From: Aliamphritea spongicola
Lineage (GTDB): Bacteria; Pseudomonadota; Gammaproteobacteria; Pseudomonadales; Balneatricaceae
DNA: 64,000 nucleotides
Assembly (NCBI GenBank): GCA_024347235.1
Contig: AP025283.1
Span: forward strand, 4,588,001-4,652,000
Direction: 5' to 3'
Position numbers and translations under genes: made by a program. This document shows positions 52,392 to 63,035 of this stretch, in pieces; within the stretch, counting starts at the first letter, position 1, and every line of letters begins with the position of its first letter. Under the pieces are notes generated by a model. That model saw only the letters and a program-made list of their open reading frames with translations, was not told where the DNA came from and did not search any database.

Positions 52392-53339
52392 ATGAGCAGT
52401 GCTCTGCAATCCCCTGTTTCCTCCGCTGACCGCCTTGGTTTCACAATATTCATGGCGGTCGCCATTCACGCTGTGGCGATTCTTGGCATCAGCTTCTCGC
52501 TGCCGGACGTCAGTGAGATTCCTCAGACACTGGAAGTCACCCTGGCCAACTTCAAAAGCGAAGAAGCACCGGACGATGCAGACTTTATCGCCCAGAATAA
52601 CCAGGCAGGCAGCGGACAGCTGGAAGAAAAGCAATTACCCACCACCCGGGAAAAGCAGAATTTCAGGCGGACGACATACAGGATGTCACCTCCCGTCTGG
52701 CGGTTGATAACCGTCAGCTCACTTATGACGAAATGTCAGCAATTGAAACCGCTCTGGCTGAAATTGATGGCATCAGCCAACAGCAACTGAGTAACAGCCA
52801 GCACGAAGTAATCACCAGTCTGGCCAAACAGCAACAACAGGCCGCACCACAGAGTCAGACTAAGCAAGAGCAGAAAAAGTCCTCTGCATCTCTGCCCGGT
52901 AATACCGACACGATTCTGACCCGCAGTCTTGAAATCGCCAGTCTGGAAGCCCAGCTAGCTTTACAGCAACAGGCTTACGCAAAACGCCCCGGGTTAAATG
53001 GATGACCTCGGCCAGTACCCTGAGCCATAAAGATGCGGAATACCTCTCCAACTGGAAACGCCGCATTGAGGCCGTCGGCAACCTTAACTATCCGGTTCAG
53101 GCCCGCCAGCAACGGCTTTATGGCAGCCTGCGACTGCTGGTTGCCATTCAGCCGGACGGCTACGTAAAAGATATTCAGATACTGCACTCCTCCGGCAGCA
53201 CTTTGCTGGATAATGCCGCCATGCGGATTGTGGAACTGGCTTCCCCTTCCAGCCATTCCCGGAAGAAATGCGCCAGACCACCGATATTCTGGAAATAATT
53301 CGCACCTGGAAATTTGAGAAAACCACCCGGGTGTACTAG
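52392..53339 (+). CDS. TonB-family energy transducer (three frame breaks)
   Basis: About 316 residues. N-terminal span LGFTIFMAVAIHAVAILGIS with the TonB-type His, a long Gln-rich periplasmic coiled region (ISQQQLSNSQHE, LAKQQQQAAPQSQT), and a C-terminal TonB domain (YGSLRLLVAIQPDGYVKDIQILHSSG, in two parts, and AAMRIVELASPFQPFPEEM after repair, ending TWKFEKT). It would transmit proton motive force to outer membrane receptors, or act structurally; no ExbB/ExbD or receptor is nearby. Breaks lie near 52650, 52990 and 53245. Confidence 0.82.
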
Positions 53340-53455
53340 TCCTAGTACTAAGGTCATAACAAATGATCTGCGTGCCGGGGTTTAAACAACCCGCTTTACA
53401 CAGCAATGCTGCTTTTGCATCAGCCAGAACCAGCGGCCGAAAAGGAGCCAATAAC

Positions 53456-54055
53456 ATGTCCTTACCGCCTGACTCCGACATACCCGGCAACCCTCAGGAC
53501 ACCATGTGCCTGCGGGACCACTTTCTGATCTCAATGCCTCATATGCATGATGGCAACTTTGCCCAGAGCCTTACCTATATCTGTGATCACAATGAACACG
53601 GTGCCATGGGCATTATCATCAACCGCCCGCTGGACCTCAGTTTCCAGGCGCTTCTCAGCCATCTGGAGATTGAAACTGACCACGAGGCTACCGCCCAGCC
53701 CGTGTTTGCCGGTGGCCCGGTACAGACCGACAAAGGCTTTGTCCTGCACCTGACCGGTGACCGGGAATGGTCATCCTCCTATGATGTCAGTGACCGTGTC
53801 AGCATCACCAGTTCACTGGATATTCTTGAAGACCTTGCCAACAGTAAAGAACAGGTTCCCAGCCTGGTTGCATTAGGCTATGCCGGCTGGGGTGCAGGCC
53901 AGCTCGAAGACGAAATCCGCCAGAATGCCTGGTTAAGTTGCCCGGCAAATTTAGATATACTATTCCACATGCCTGCCGAGCAACGGCTACATGCCGCCGC
54001 TGCAAGTCTCGGTGTGAATCTGGATCTTATGACAGCCCAAAGCGGCCACGCATAA
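53456..54055 (+). CDS. YqgE/AlgH family protein
   Basis: 199 residues, intact, start ATG 53456 with AAGGAG upstream. DUF179 signature: RDHFLISMPHMHDGNFAQSLTYICDHN (two parts), GAMGIIINRPLDL, VFAGGPVQTDKGFVLH and ALGYAGWGAGQLEDEI. Function is not established; it regulates alginate in pseudomonads and always neighbours ruvX. Lies 18 bp before ruvX, so co-transcribed. Confidence 0.9.
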   Translation: MSLPPDSDIPGNPQDTMCLRDHFLISMPHMHDGNFAQSLTYICDHNEHGAMGIIINRPLDLSFQALLSHLEIETDHEATAQPVFAGGPVQTDKGFVLHLTGDREWSSSYDVSDRVSITSSLDILEDLANSKEQVPSLVALGYAGWGAGQLEDEIRQNAWLSCPANLDILFHMPAEQRLHAAAASLGVNLDLMTAQSGHA

Positions 54056-54073
54056 ATTTCATAAGAAGTATTA

Positions 54074-54549
54074 ATGAGCGAAACTACTCAAACCGTTCTG
54101 GGATTTGATTTCGGTACCAGCCGCATAGGTGTGGCTGTTGGCCAGAGCCTTACTGGCACCGCAGCGCCACTGGAACCGGTGGCCGCCCGTGACGGCATTC
54201 CCGACTGGCAGATCTTCGATCAGCTGATAGCTGAATGGCAACCTACCGCACTGGTTGTCGGCATCCCCTCAATATGGATTCCACCATCAGCGACATGGCC
54301 CGCCGGGCCCGTAAATTCGCCAACCGCCTGAAAGAACGCAGCAAACTGCCCTGTTACCTGATGGACGAACGGCTGACATCTGATGAAGCCAAGCGAATCA
54401 GTGTGTCCCGAGGCGGCAGCAACAACTTTAAACAAAACTCTGTGGACGGCATCGCCGCCCAACTTATTCTGGAAGACTGGCTGGCAAGCGAAACCCGCAT
54501 CCCCAGCGAAACCCGACTGGAGGACCTCTATGGTATCGGGCGTAATTAA
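54074..54549 (+). CDS. ruvX: Putative pre-16S rRNA nuclease / Holliday junction resolvase RuvX (one frame break)
   Basis: About 158 residues. RNase H-fold: LGFDFGTSRIGVAVGQ with catalytic Asp, a second acidic residue in MDERLTSDEAK, and the third in NSVDGIAAQLILEDWL. YqgF proteins process the 5' end of 16S rRNA and may resolve Holliday junctions. Break near 54266. Its last 20 bases overlap the start of pyrR. Confidence 0.9.
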
Positions 54550-55040
54550 GGTCGACGCGTTATTAGAAAAATGACCCTCGAACTGCAAAACTATCTGAAG
54601 GCCAGAGCAATCGAAAACCCGATGATCATCGGTATCCGTACCGGCGGTGTCTGGATCGCAGAAGCCCTGCAAAAAGCCTTGAACTGGACAGCCCTATGGG
54701 AGTTCTGGACATCGCTTTCTACCGGGATGACTTCACCCGCATGGGCCTGCACCCGAAGGTGCAGCCGTCTATACTGCCCACCGCAACCGAAGGCAGACAC
54801 ATCATTCTGGTTGACGATGTGCTGATGAGCGGCCGTACGGTACGTGCGGCAATGAATGAAATTTTTGATTATGGCCGGCCAGCCTCAATTACCCTGGCCG
54901 CTCTGATCGACCTTAACCGTCGTGAACTGCCCATCCAGGCGGACGTCGTCGGAGAGGTGATGCTGCTGGCAGCCGATGAACGGGTCAAACTGACCGGTCC
55001 GGAGCCACTGTCCATCGAAATCAGCAAACGTGCCGACTGA
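54530..55040 (+). CDS. pyrR: Pyrimidine operon attenuation protein / uracil phosphoribosyltransferase PyrR (two frame breaks)
   Basis: About 170 residues. Phosphoribosyltransferase fold: PMIIGIRTGGVWIAEAL, the PRPP loop HIILVDDVLMSGRTVRAAMNE, and RELPIQADVVGE. PyrR proteins bind pyr mRNA and/or convert uracil to UMP. Start ATG 54530 inside ruvX is chosen because it gives VDALLEKMTLELQ at the usual position; breaks lie in A run near 54571 and near 54688. It precedes pyrB by 28 bp. Confidence 0.9.
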
Positions 55041-55068
55041 ATCCTGGCAAACACAGCGGAATCCCAAC

Positions 55069-56085
55069 ATGTTTGAACAACAAGATCCAAACCAAATACA
55101 GCTCAACAGCGAAGGTCAGCTGAAACACTTTCTGACCACCGAAGGCCTGAGCCGCGAACTGCTCAGCGAAATCCTCGACACCGCTGACTCCTTTGTGGAC
55201 ATGAGTGCCCAGCAGGTTAAGAAAGTCCCGCTGCTGCGCGGCAAAACCGTTGTAAACCTGTTCTTCGAAGCCAGCACCCGTACAGCCAGCACCTTCGAAC
55301 TGGCTGCCAAGCGTCTGTCTGCCGACGTTCTGAACCTGAATATCAGCACCTCTTCCACCGCCAAGGGCGAAACCCTCAGGGATACCCTGATGACCATGGA
55401 AGCGATGCACTCCGACATGTTCGTGGTCCGTCACTCCGACAGTGGCGCTCAGCATTACATCGCTGAAAACGTTACCCCTAACGTTGCCGTGATCAATGCC
55501 GGTGACGGCCGCCATGCCCATCCGACTCAGGCAATGCTGGACATGCTGACTATCCGCCAGCACAAAGGCGACTTCAGCCCACTGAAAGTGGCCATTGTCG
55601 GTGACATCCTGCACTCCCGGGTAGCCCGTTCTCAAATCCACGCCCTGCGTACTCTCGGCGCAGCTGAAGTTCGGGTCATTGCCCCGCACACGCTGCTGCC
55701 ACGCCATATCGAAGCGTTAGGCGTACAGGTCTACACCGACATGAAGCAGGGCCTGAAGGACGTAGATGTCGTCATGATGCTGCGTCTGCAGCGTGAACGC
55801 ATGCTCAGCGCCCTGCTGCCAAGTGAAGCGGAATTCTACAAACTGTACGGCCTCAGTGAAGACAAGCTGCAACATGCCCACCCGGATGCCATTGTCATGC
55901 ACCCCGGCCCGATTAACCGCGGTGTGGAAATCGAATCCGCCGTTGCCGACGGTCCCCGTTCCCTGATCCTCAATCAGGTGACTAACGGTATCGCCGTACG
56001 CATGGCCGTCATGTCGATGTCCATGAGTGGCCAGACTACAGAAGCTGCGCGCCGGGCTGAACAGCACGCCAGCCGTACAGAATAA
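55069..56085 (+). CDS. pyrB: Aspartate carbamoyltransferase catalytic chain
   Basis: 338 residues, intact, start ATG 55069 (MFEQQDPNQIQLN). Carbamoyl phosphate motif FFEASTRTASTFELA, HPTQAMLDMLTI, the VMMLRLQRERM loop and MHPGPINRGVEI. It commits carbamoyl phosphate and aspartate to pyrimidine synthesis. The N-terminal extension is that of class A ATCases, which form a dodecamer with the dihydroorotase-like protein encoded six bases downstream. No pyrI is present. Confidence 0.95.
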   Translation: MFEQQDPNQIQLNSEGQLKHFLTTEGLSRELLSEILDTADSFVDMSAQQVKKVPLLRGKTVVNLFFEASTRTASTFELAAKRLSADVLNLNISTSSTAKGETLRDTLMTMEAMHSDMFVVRHSDSGAQHYIAENVTPNVAVINAGDGRHAHPTQAMLDMLTIRQHKGDFSPLKVAIVGDILHSRVARSQIHALRTLGAAEVRVIAPHTLLPRHIEALGVQVYTDMKQGLKDVDVVMMLRLQRERMLSALLPSEAEFYKLYGLSEDKLQHAHPDAIVMHPGPINRGVEIESAVADGPRSLILNQVTNGIAVRMAVMSMSMSGQTTEAARRAEQHASRTE

Positions 56086-56091
56086 GCGGGA

Positions 56092-57378
56092 ATGAAAAAC
56101 ATGAATATTAAAATTCAGGGAGGCCGCGTCATCGACCCGGCCAGCCAGCTTGACCAGATTACAGACCTGTATATCAGTGACGGAAAAATTGCTGCCATTG
56201 GCCAGGCACCGGCAGGCTTTAACGCCGACCAGACCATCGACGCCAGTAATCAGGTTGTCAGCCCCGGTCTGATTGATCTTTGTGCCCATGTCCGCGAACC
56301 CGGCTATACCCGCAAAGGTAATATAAACACAGAAACAGCTGCAGCCGCTGCCGGTGGTATCACCACCCTGTGCACCCCACCAAATAGCAAACCCATTGCC
56401 GACACGACCGCCGTCGTCGACTTGATTCAGGACCGTGCCCGTGAAGCCGGCAATGCCCGCATTCTGCCAATGGGTGCCCTGACCCAGGGGCTGGCCGGTG
56501 AACAGCTGAGCCCGATGCACGGCCTCAGCCAGGCTGGCTGCATTGCCTTTACCAACATGCGCCAGCCAGTGAAAAACTCACTGGTCCTGACCCGCTGTCT
56601 GGAATACGCCGCCACCCACGACCTGCTGGTAATCTTCCAGGCGGAAGATGCCGGACTGGCAGCCGGCGGTGCCATGCACGAAGACACCACCTGTACCCGT
56701 CTTGGCCTGAACGGTATTCCTGAAACCGCAGAAACCATCGAAGTTGCCCGCTGCCTGTTGCTCATTGAACAAACCGGTGTGCGTGCCCACTTCGGCCAGC
56801 TCTCCTGTGAGCGTTCAGTGAAAATGGTGATGGACGCCCGTGATCGTGGCCTTCAGGTAACCGCTGACATCGCCATTCAGAACCTGCTGTTAACCGACGA
56901 AAACGTCAACGGCTTTGATCCTAACTTCCACCTGATCCCACCACTGCGCAGCCAGCTTGACCGTGCAGGTCTTCGTCAGGCACTGCTGAGCGATGGATTC
57001 CAGGCGATCTGCTCAGATCACCAGCCCCATGAAACGGCCGCTAAACAGGCACCGTTTGCAGCCACTGAACCGGGTATGACCGGTCTGGAAACCCTGCTGT
57101 CCCTGTCACTGATTCTGGTGGAACAGGAACTGATCAGCCTGCCACAGATGCTTTCCAAGCTAACCTGTGGTCCGGCGGAAGTACTGGGTATTGAAAGCGG
57201 ACAGATCGCCGAAGGCATGCCGGCCGACCTGTGTATTTTTGACCCGCAGGCAGAATGGTCACTGACCCCGGAAACCAGCCGCTCAGCCGGTCAGAATACC
57301 CCGTTCATGGGTCACACCCTGAAAGGCCAGGTCAGCCATACCCTGCTGGACGGTGAAGTGGTATTCCGGCTCGGCTGA
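56092..57378 (+). CDS. pyrC': Dihydroorotase-like subunit PyrC' (probably non-catalytic)
   Basis: 428 residues, intact. Amidohydrolase fold: the metal-binding DxHxH is DLCAHVREPGYT, with Cys in place of the first His; later ICSDHQPHET keeps parts of the TDHAPH motif. PARTNER role: in pseudomonads such degenerate dihydroorotases are structural subunits holding PyrB in its dodecamer, with true PyrC elsewhere. The gene follows pyrB by six bases, supporting this. ATG 56092 and ATG 56101 are both plausible starts. Loss of the His is directly seen; loss of activity is inferred. Confidence 0.88.
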   Translation: MKNMNIKIQGGRVIDPASQLDQITDLYISDGKIAAIGQAPAGFNADQTIDASNQVVSPGLIDLCAHVREPGYTRKGNINTETAAAAAGGITTLCTPPNSKPIADTTAVVDLIQDRAREAGNARILPMGALTQGLAGEQLSPMHGLSQAGCIAFTNMRQPVKNSLVLTRCLEYAATHDLLVIFQAEDAGLAAGGAMHEDTTCTRLGLNGIPETAETIEVARCLLLIEQTGVRAHFGQLSCERSVKMVMDARDRGLQVTADIAIQNLLLTDENVNGFDPNFHLIPPLRSQLDRAGLRQALLSDGFQAICSDHQPHETAAKQAPFAATEPGMTGLETLLSLSLILVEQELISLPQMLSKLTCGPAEVLGIESGQIAEGMPADLCIFDPQAEWSLTPETSRSAGQNTPFMGHTLKGQVSHTLLDGEVVFRLG

Positions 57379-57407
57379 ATAAAAGCCACCGTAGCGATAA
57401 GCCACAA

Positions 57408-57437
57408 AAAAGCCGGTATCTTTCGATACCGGCTTTT
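57408..57437. terminator. Bidirectional terminator after pyrC'
   Basis: AAAAGCCGGTATC - TTTC - GATACCGGCTTTT, perfect 9-bp stem; also closes the convergent BCCT gene. Confidence 0.9.
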
Positions 57438-57465
57438 ATTTCGGTTATGTAACTGGCCAGAAAGC

Positions 57466-59200
57466 CTAGGACATATCCGAAATTTCTTTGTTTATCATTT
57501 CCCTGATCTGCTCTTCATCCTGAACCATGTCACTGCCTTCCTGACGCAGAGACTTCAGCAGACCTATGGTCATCGCAATGATTACGAAAGTGAATGGCAA
57601 TGCGCCGGCAATAGAAGCTGCCTGCAAGGCTTTCAACGCTTCCTTACCACCCAGTAACAGGATCATCAGAGTAACCGCACCCAGCAGCATCCCCAGATAA
57701 TACGCTGCTGTACCGGCGGACGACGGCCGAATGACAACAGACGGCCCAGTACCAGCGTACCGGAGTCAGCGGAGGTTACGAAGAACACAACCACCACAAC
57801 CAGCGCAGCCAGTTTGGCAACCGTTGCAACCGCACCTGGCGTTACCACATCAAATGCAGCATACAGGGTACCGGCATAATCCCAGTTGTTAACGGCAGTG
57901 TTGTAGATGCTCATATCCGCACCGTAGATACCTTCGTAGATACCTGCAGAACCGATAATACCGAACCACAATACAGCCACCATAGAAGGCACCAGCATTA
58001 CGCCGAAGACAAACTCACGCACAGTACGGCCACGGGAAATACGCGCAATGAACATACCTACGAACGCTGCCCAGGCAATCCACCAGCCCCAGTAGAAGAT
58101 GGTCCAGCCACCCTGCCATGTACGTTCTTCAGGGCTGCGGGCTGTCCACAGGGTCATCTGAATCGCTTCAGACACATACTCACCCAGACCGGTCAGTGTG
58201 CTGGCAATCAGGTAGTTGGCATTACTGGCAACCAGGAAGTACGCCAGAATGACAATACAGATCCAGGTGTTCAGCTCAGACAGAATCTTGATGCCTTTTG
58301 CCACACCGGTGGTTGCAGAGAAGGTTGCAATCACAGTGATCAGCAGAATAGATACGATGGTAACTGTCTGGGATTTCTCTTCCAGTACACCCAGAGACAC
58401 CAGACCGGAACCGATCTGCTCTACCCCTAAACCCAGTGTGGTTGCGATACCGAAGATAGTACCGAATACCGCCAGGATATCGACAGTGTGACCAATCGGA
58501 CCGTAGATCTTGTCACCGATCAGCGGATACAGGGAAGAACGCATGGACAGCGGCAGACCTTTACGGAATGCGAAGTACGCCAGCGACAGACCCACAATGG
58601 CATACATGCCCCAGGCAACCGTACCCCAGTGGAAGATTGTCAGTTTCAGACCACCGGCAACCGCATCAGCCACCAGATCATTCGGTACAGGGAAACCTTC
58701 ATCACCCGGCATCAGACCGGCACTCAGTGCTGCCTGCTTCGCTTCAAAGAAGGTCGCCACAGCGGCCTTTACTTCAGAGCTTAGGAACGGGTTACCGCCA
58801 CTCCAGCCACTGGCGAAATGAATCAGGGGTTCAGACATCGAGAAAAACAGCATACCGGCACCGGTACCACAACCAAACAGCATGGAGAACCATGCAAAAT
58901 TGGAGAATTCCGGACGGTCACCGTCTTGTCCAAGCCGAATCTGGCCCACTTTGGAGAACATTACGTACGCACAGGCAATAAACGCCATCAGCATCACAGC
59001 AATGTAGTACCAGCCTAAAGTCTGTTCAATCCACGCTTTCAGGCCGAGGAACTGTGCACTGGCGGTTTCCCCAGTAGCACGGTATAAAGAATAAACATCA
59101 AAACCATCACAATGGCGGTGATGCCCAGGGTCGAGTTGAGGCCTTTGAGAATGCCCCGTTTTGCTATGAGTTGATCTAACTCTGCATCGTTTATCATCAT
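57466..59200 (-). CDS. BCCT family betaine/choline/carnitine transporter (two frame breaks)
   Basis: About 578 residues with twelve spans. Family core IFYWGWWIAWAAFVGMFIARIS (two parts) followed by RGRTVREF, plus FAWFSMLFGCGTGAGMLFFS and HWGTVAWGMYAIVG. It imports a quaternary ammonium or related compatible solute with sodium or protons. Start ATG 59200 or 59197 (AAGGA upstream). Breaks lie near 59072 (LLGETASAQF after repair) and near 57705. It converges on pyrC'. Substrate is unknown; the dimethylglycine-dehydrogenase-like gene at 1.9 kb would fit betaine catabolism, but they are not linked. Confidence 0.9.
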
Positions 59201-59667
59201 GCATCCTTCTTATAATTATTTTCAGAAACACAGCCTGACAACTCTCTCTAACCGAAAGCGATATATCCCTATCAGGTCAGGCAATGTGCTGCAATCCAGA
59301 CTGTATCCGGCCTGCACCGGTAACGGACCCTTAGGCAGACGGCTGATACTCTCCCGGTCAGAAAAGTAACAGCATCCGGCTGCGTAACCGCCCGATACTG
59401 CATACAGAAAATGGATCACATCTGTTCAAATGAACAATTGAGCAACCATACGCCGTGGATATAAAGTCCCCAAAAGGCCTTATATCGCAGCGAAATAGCA
59501 GATTCAGCAAATACGCCGAAAATCACGGTAGCAAAGCGGTACGCCAGAAGATTGTTCAGAATCGCCATAAACACGTTTAAAATCGTCATCCTTTAACACA
59601 TTTGCGACGTGCTCATGTCGTAATGATACATTTATTTCAAAGAAATTAATGTATAAAAATCAACCAA
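59201..59667. other. Intergenic region BCCT / PLP enzyme
   Basis: About 470 bp with no convincing gene; it must contain the BCCT promoter. Low GC near 59630. No hairpin terminator seen for the PLP enzyme gene. Confidence 0.4.
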
Positions 59668-60809
59668 TTAACTATTAATTGCCTGCTCAAGATCGGCAAT
59701 AAGATCACTGATATTTTCAATACCGAGAGAAAACCGTAATAAATCATCCGGCACCGGACTGGTTTCCCTTCGATCAGAGCGCGGTGTTCCACCAGACTTT
59801 CAACACCGCCAAGAGACGTTGCCCGTACAAAATGCCGTAAACGGCCCATAATGCGCGCGGTATTTTCCCGACCACCCTCAAAGCGGATCGACAACATACC
59901 ACTGAATCCGCCCTGCATCTGCGCGGCAGCAACACTGTGCTGTGGATGGCTTTCCAGCCCGGGATACATCACTGCCTTCACGCCGGGATAGCCTTCAAAA
60001 TGCCGGGCAAACGCCATGGCATTTTCACAGGCCCGCTGAACCCGCACATGCATGGTGCGCATGCCACGCAGCAGCAACCAGCTTTCAAACGGCCCCAGAA
60101 TACCGCCGTGCTGGGCACGGATCAGTGCAGCTTTCTGCCAGCGCTCATCTTCACGGGCACAGATCAAGGCACCGGCTACCACATCACTGTGGCCATTAAT
60201 GTACTTAGTCGCCGAATGGAACACATAGTCAGCGCCCAGTGTAATCGACTGAGTCAGTAACGGTGTACCGACGGTGGAATCCACCACCAGCTGTGCACCG
60301 GCCTGATGGGCCAGCTCAGCCGCCCGGGCAATGTCCACCACTTCCCAGGTAGGGTTTGCCGGTGTTTCGGTCCATACCAGCTGTACCGGCGCCGCCTGAA
60401 TCACATCCGCCAGGCTCTGCATATCCCCGGCATCATAAAAATCCAGCGTAATACCCCAGTCTTCGCAAAAGGTAATCAGCCAGCCACGCAATGACCAGTA
60501 CATCACCTTTGGTGCAACAATCCGGTCACCAGGTCGCAAAGTCTGTACCAGTGCCGTTGCCGCCGCCATACCGGAGGCAAACAGTTTGCAGGCGGCACCC
60601 TTTTCCAGCGTACACAGCAACTGTTCAGCCATCTCAGCATTGACACTCTGATCCCGGGCATAAATACGGCTGCTGTCGTACAGCTCACCCTGCTCATCCC
60701 GGGCGAATGTGGTTGACGGCTGAATCGGCGGGACCACCGCACCGGTTTGCTTATCCAGATAATGACCGGCCTGAGCCAGTAACGTTTCAACCTTATCCTG
60801 CTGTTCCAT
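59668..60809 (-). CDS. Cys/Met metabolism PLP-dependent enzyme (cystathionine gamma-synthase/lyase family; one frame break)
   Basis: About 380 residues. GAVVPPIQPSTTFARDEQG, the active-site Tyr region (DSSRIYARDQSVNAEM), LFASGMAAATALV, and the PLP lysine in VFHSATKYINGHSDVVAGAL; RATSLGGVESLVEHRA near the end. It catalyses a gamma- or beta-elimination/replacement on a sulfur or hydroxy amino acid. Frame breaks in a G run near 59763; repair ends the protein GIENISDLIADLEQAINS at 59668. It follows a LysR gene by 53 bp on the same strand. Which reaction is not decidable here. Confidence 0.85.
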
Positions 60810-60862
60810 AAATACATTCCTTACCGGGTATCAGCATACCGGGCTCATTCAATTATCTCTGT

Positions 60863-61771
60863 TCACACGTTACCGGCCTGCTGCTTCAGCCAGTTTATAA
60901 AAGTCATTACCCGGGTATCATTCAGTAATGCTTTGGGGACCGCAATACCCCATTCGCCATTACCTGCAGTATATTCATTCACTGGCCGGATCAGACGCCC
61001 CGCCGCCAGATCATCCTCCGCCACCGGGCCGTTAACCAGCGCGATCCCCTGGCCGGCGATTGCCATTTCCAGCGCCACCGCCAGCGTATCCACCACCAGC
61101 GGGCTTTGCCGCCGCTGATTACCGGTCCCCAGCGTCATAAACCACTCATCCCAGCCCCAATAGCCTTTTTCTGTGGAAACCGTCAGTAAGGGATAATTCT
61201 CCAGTGCCTCCGGGGTCAGCGGCAGCTGCGCATCTTGCAACAGCTGTGGCGCGCAGACCGGGTACACCTGCGAAGGAAACAATCTGATCCAGTGTAAATG
61301 CGACGGCATCTCCGTACGACTGTAAATCAGGCCTATATCGGCATTAGCTTCATCAAATTCCCAGGCAGAATTATTGGCCTGTAAATGAATGTCTATGTCA
61401 GGATACTGACAGCGAAAATCACTCAGGCGACCGGCCAGCCAGCGAATGGACAGAGTGATATACGCCTGTAACCGCAACGCCGGATTAGCACTCTGCTCCC
61501 GAACGGTTTCACAGCCTTTAATCAGTAATTCCAACGCTGCCCGTACACTGGGGTAAAGTGCCTCCCCTGCCGGTGTCAGCACTACATTGCGGCCCTGTCT
61601 GGCAAACAGCTTCACGCCAAGGTCATCTTCCAGCGTATGAATCTGATGACTGATCGCCGGATGGGTCAGGTTCAGCTCATCCGCGGCACCACGGATGCTC
61701 TGCAACCTTGCGGCAGCTTCAAAACCTTTCAGTGCCTTAAGGGGCGGTAACTTGCGCAGATCAATGGCCAT
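60863..61771 (-). CDS. LysR family regulator, GcvA-like
   Basis: 302 residues from ATG 61771 (MAIDLRKLPPLKALKGFEAA); an upstream in-frame start at 61813 is less likely. The HTH reads IRGAADELNLTHPAISHQIHTLEDDLGVKLF (in parts) and the GcvA-type effector domain contains WLAGRLSDFRCQYPDIDI and IALVNGPVAEDDLAAGRL. Divergent from the dehydrogenase at 61968 and upstream of the PLP enzyme, so it probably controls one or both. A GATTGG-N11-CCAATC dyad lies in the intergenic region. Confidence 0.85.
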   Translation of the reverse strand: MAIDLRKLPPLKALKGFEAAARLQSIRGAADELNLTHPAISHQIHTLEDDLGVKLFARQGRNVVLTPAGEALYPSVRAALELLIKGCETVREQSANPALRLQAYITLSIRWLAGRLSDFRCQYPDIDIHLQANNSAWEFDEANADIGLIYSRTEMPSHLHWIRLFPSQVYPVCAPQLLQDAQLPLTPEALENYPLLTVSTEKGYWGWDEWFMTLGTGNQRRQSPLVVDTLAVALEMAIAGQGIALVNGPVAEDDLAAGRLIRPVNEYTAGNGEWGIAVPKALLNDTRVMTFINWLKQQAGNV

Positions 61772-61834
61772 CGGGAATATCCGCAGACGATAAGAGTTAT
61801 AAAACGACTTCAATATTTAACTTACCAATTCGGC

Positions 61835-61857
61835 GATTGGAAGATTTTTTACCAATC
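61835..61857. promoter_or_regulatory. Candidate LysR-type operator
   Basis: GATTGG (61835-61840), 11 bp, CCAATC (61852-61857): a T-N11-A dyad, placed between the divergent LysR and dehydrogenase genes. Confidence 0.55.
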
Positions 61858-61967
61858 ATGTAAAAAGATCAATTGTTGCCAACCGCCACTCCTCCTACCT
61901 TTAAGTGCATTCCTTTTTATAAACATTCCAAACCACAAAACACACAATAAAAAGCAGAGGGTGGCAC

Positions 61968-62932
61968 ATGAAAATCGGATTTATCGGCCTGGGTAATGTC
62001 GGTGGCAAACTGGCGGGCAGCTTATTACGTAACGGCAAAGACCTGACCGTCCGGGATCTCAACCAGGTATTTGTGGATGACTTCGTCTCCCGGGGTGCGG
62101 AAAGTGCCGACTCCCCGAAAGAAATGGCAGAAAAATGTGATGTCATCATTACCTGCTTACCTTCTCCTGCAGCCTGTTCAGAAGTAATGGAAGCCGATGA
62201 CGGCATCATCGCCGGTCTGTCGGAAGGCAAAATCTGGATGGAAATGAGCACCACTGACGAAGCCGAAGTACGCCGCATCGCCGAACTGGTGGAAGCCAAA
62301 GGCGCCATGCCGGTAGACTGCCCGGTTTCCGGTGGTTGCCACCGTGCCGGCACCGGTAACATTTCCATCTTTGCCGGCTGTACCCGGGAAGCCTTTGACC
62401 GGGTATTGCCAATCCTCACCACCATGGGCCGGCGCATTCTGCATACCGGCGAACTGGGCTCAGCCTCCATTCTTAAAGTAGTAACCAACTATCTGTGTAC
62501 AGTGCATCTGGCGGCCCTGGCTGAAGCCCTTACCGCTTCAAAAGTACTGGGCATGGACATGAACGTCACCTATGAAGCGATCAAGGCGTCTTCCGGTAAC
62601 TCTTTGTTCATGAAACCGAATCACAGGTCATCCTCAACGGCAGCCGGGACATCAGCTTCACTATGGATCTGGTCCTGAAAGACGTCGGTATCTTTGACGA
62701 AGTCACCAAACGTAAAGGTATGCCGCTGGAAATTGCACCGCTGATGGTCGACATATTCCGGGATGGTCAGGACCGTTACGGCCCGCGGGAATTCTCACCC
62801 AACATTATCCGCCGGATGGAAGAAGCCTGTGACGTACAGGTACTGGGACAAAACTTCCCGGCTGAAATGGTCGACGACGAACCGGAAGAACCGGGCTACG
62901 AAGTGGTCGTGCCGGGACGTCAGGACTACTGA
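61968..62932 (+). CDS. NAD(P)-dependent beta-hydroxyacid dehydrogenase (3-hydroxyisobutyrate dehydrogenase family; one frame break)
   Basis: About 321 residues, slightly longer than usual. N-terminal GFIGLGNVGGKLAGSLL, then CPVSGGCHRAGTGN (substrate loop), the catalytic Lys in SILKVVTNYLC, and a C-terminal extension (EMVDDEPEEPGYEVVVPG). Members oxidise 3-hydroxyisobutyrate, tartronate semialdehyde, gamma-hydroxybutyrate and similar hydroxyacids. Break near 62615. It is followed by an aldehyde dehydrogenase, so a hydroxyacid-to-semialdehyde-to-acid pair is plausible. The substrate is unknown. Confidence 0.85.
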
Positions 62933-63035
62933 TATCCCGCAGCACAGCGCCGGTCAGTCTGACCGGCGTTTGCACATCTATACTCAGTAGCGTCAGACAC
63001 GCTTTTATCCGCTTTATCAGCTAACAGGCAGACGA

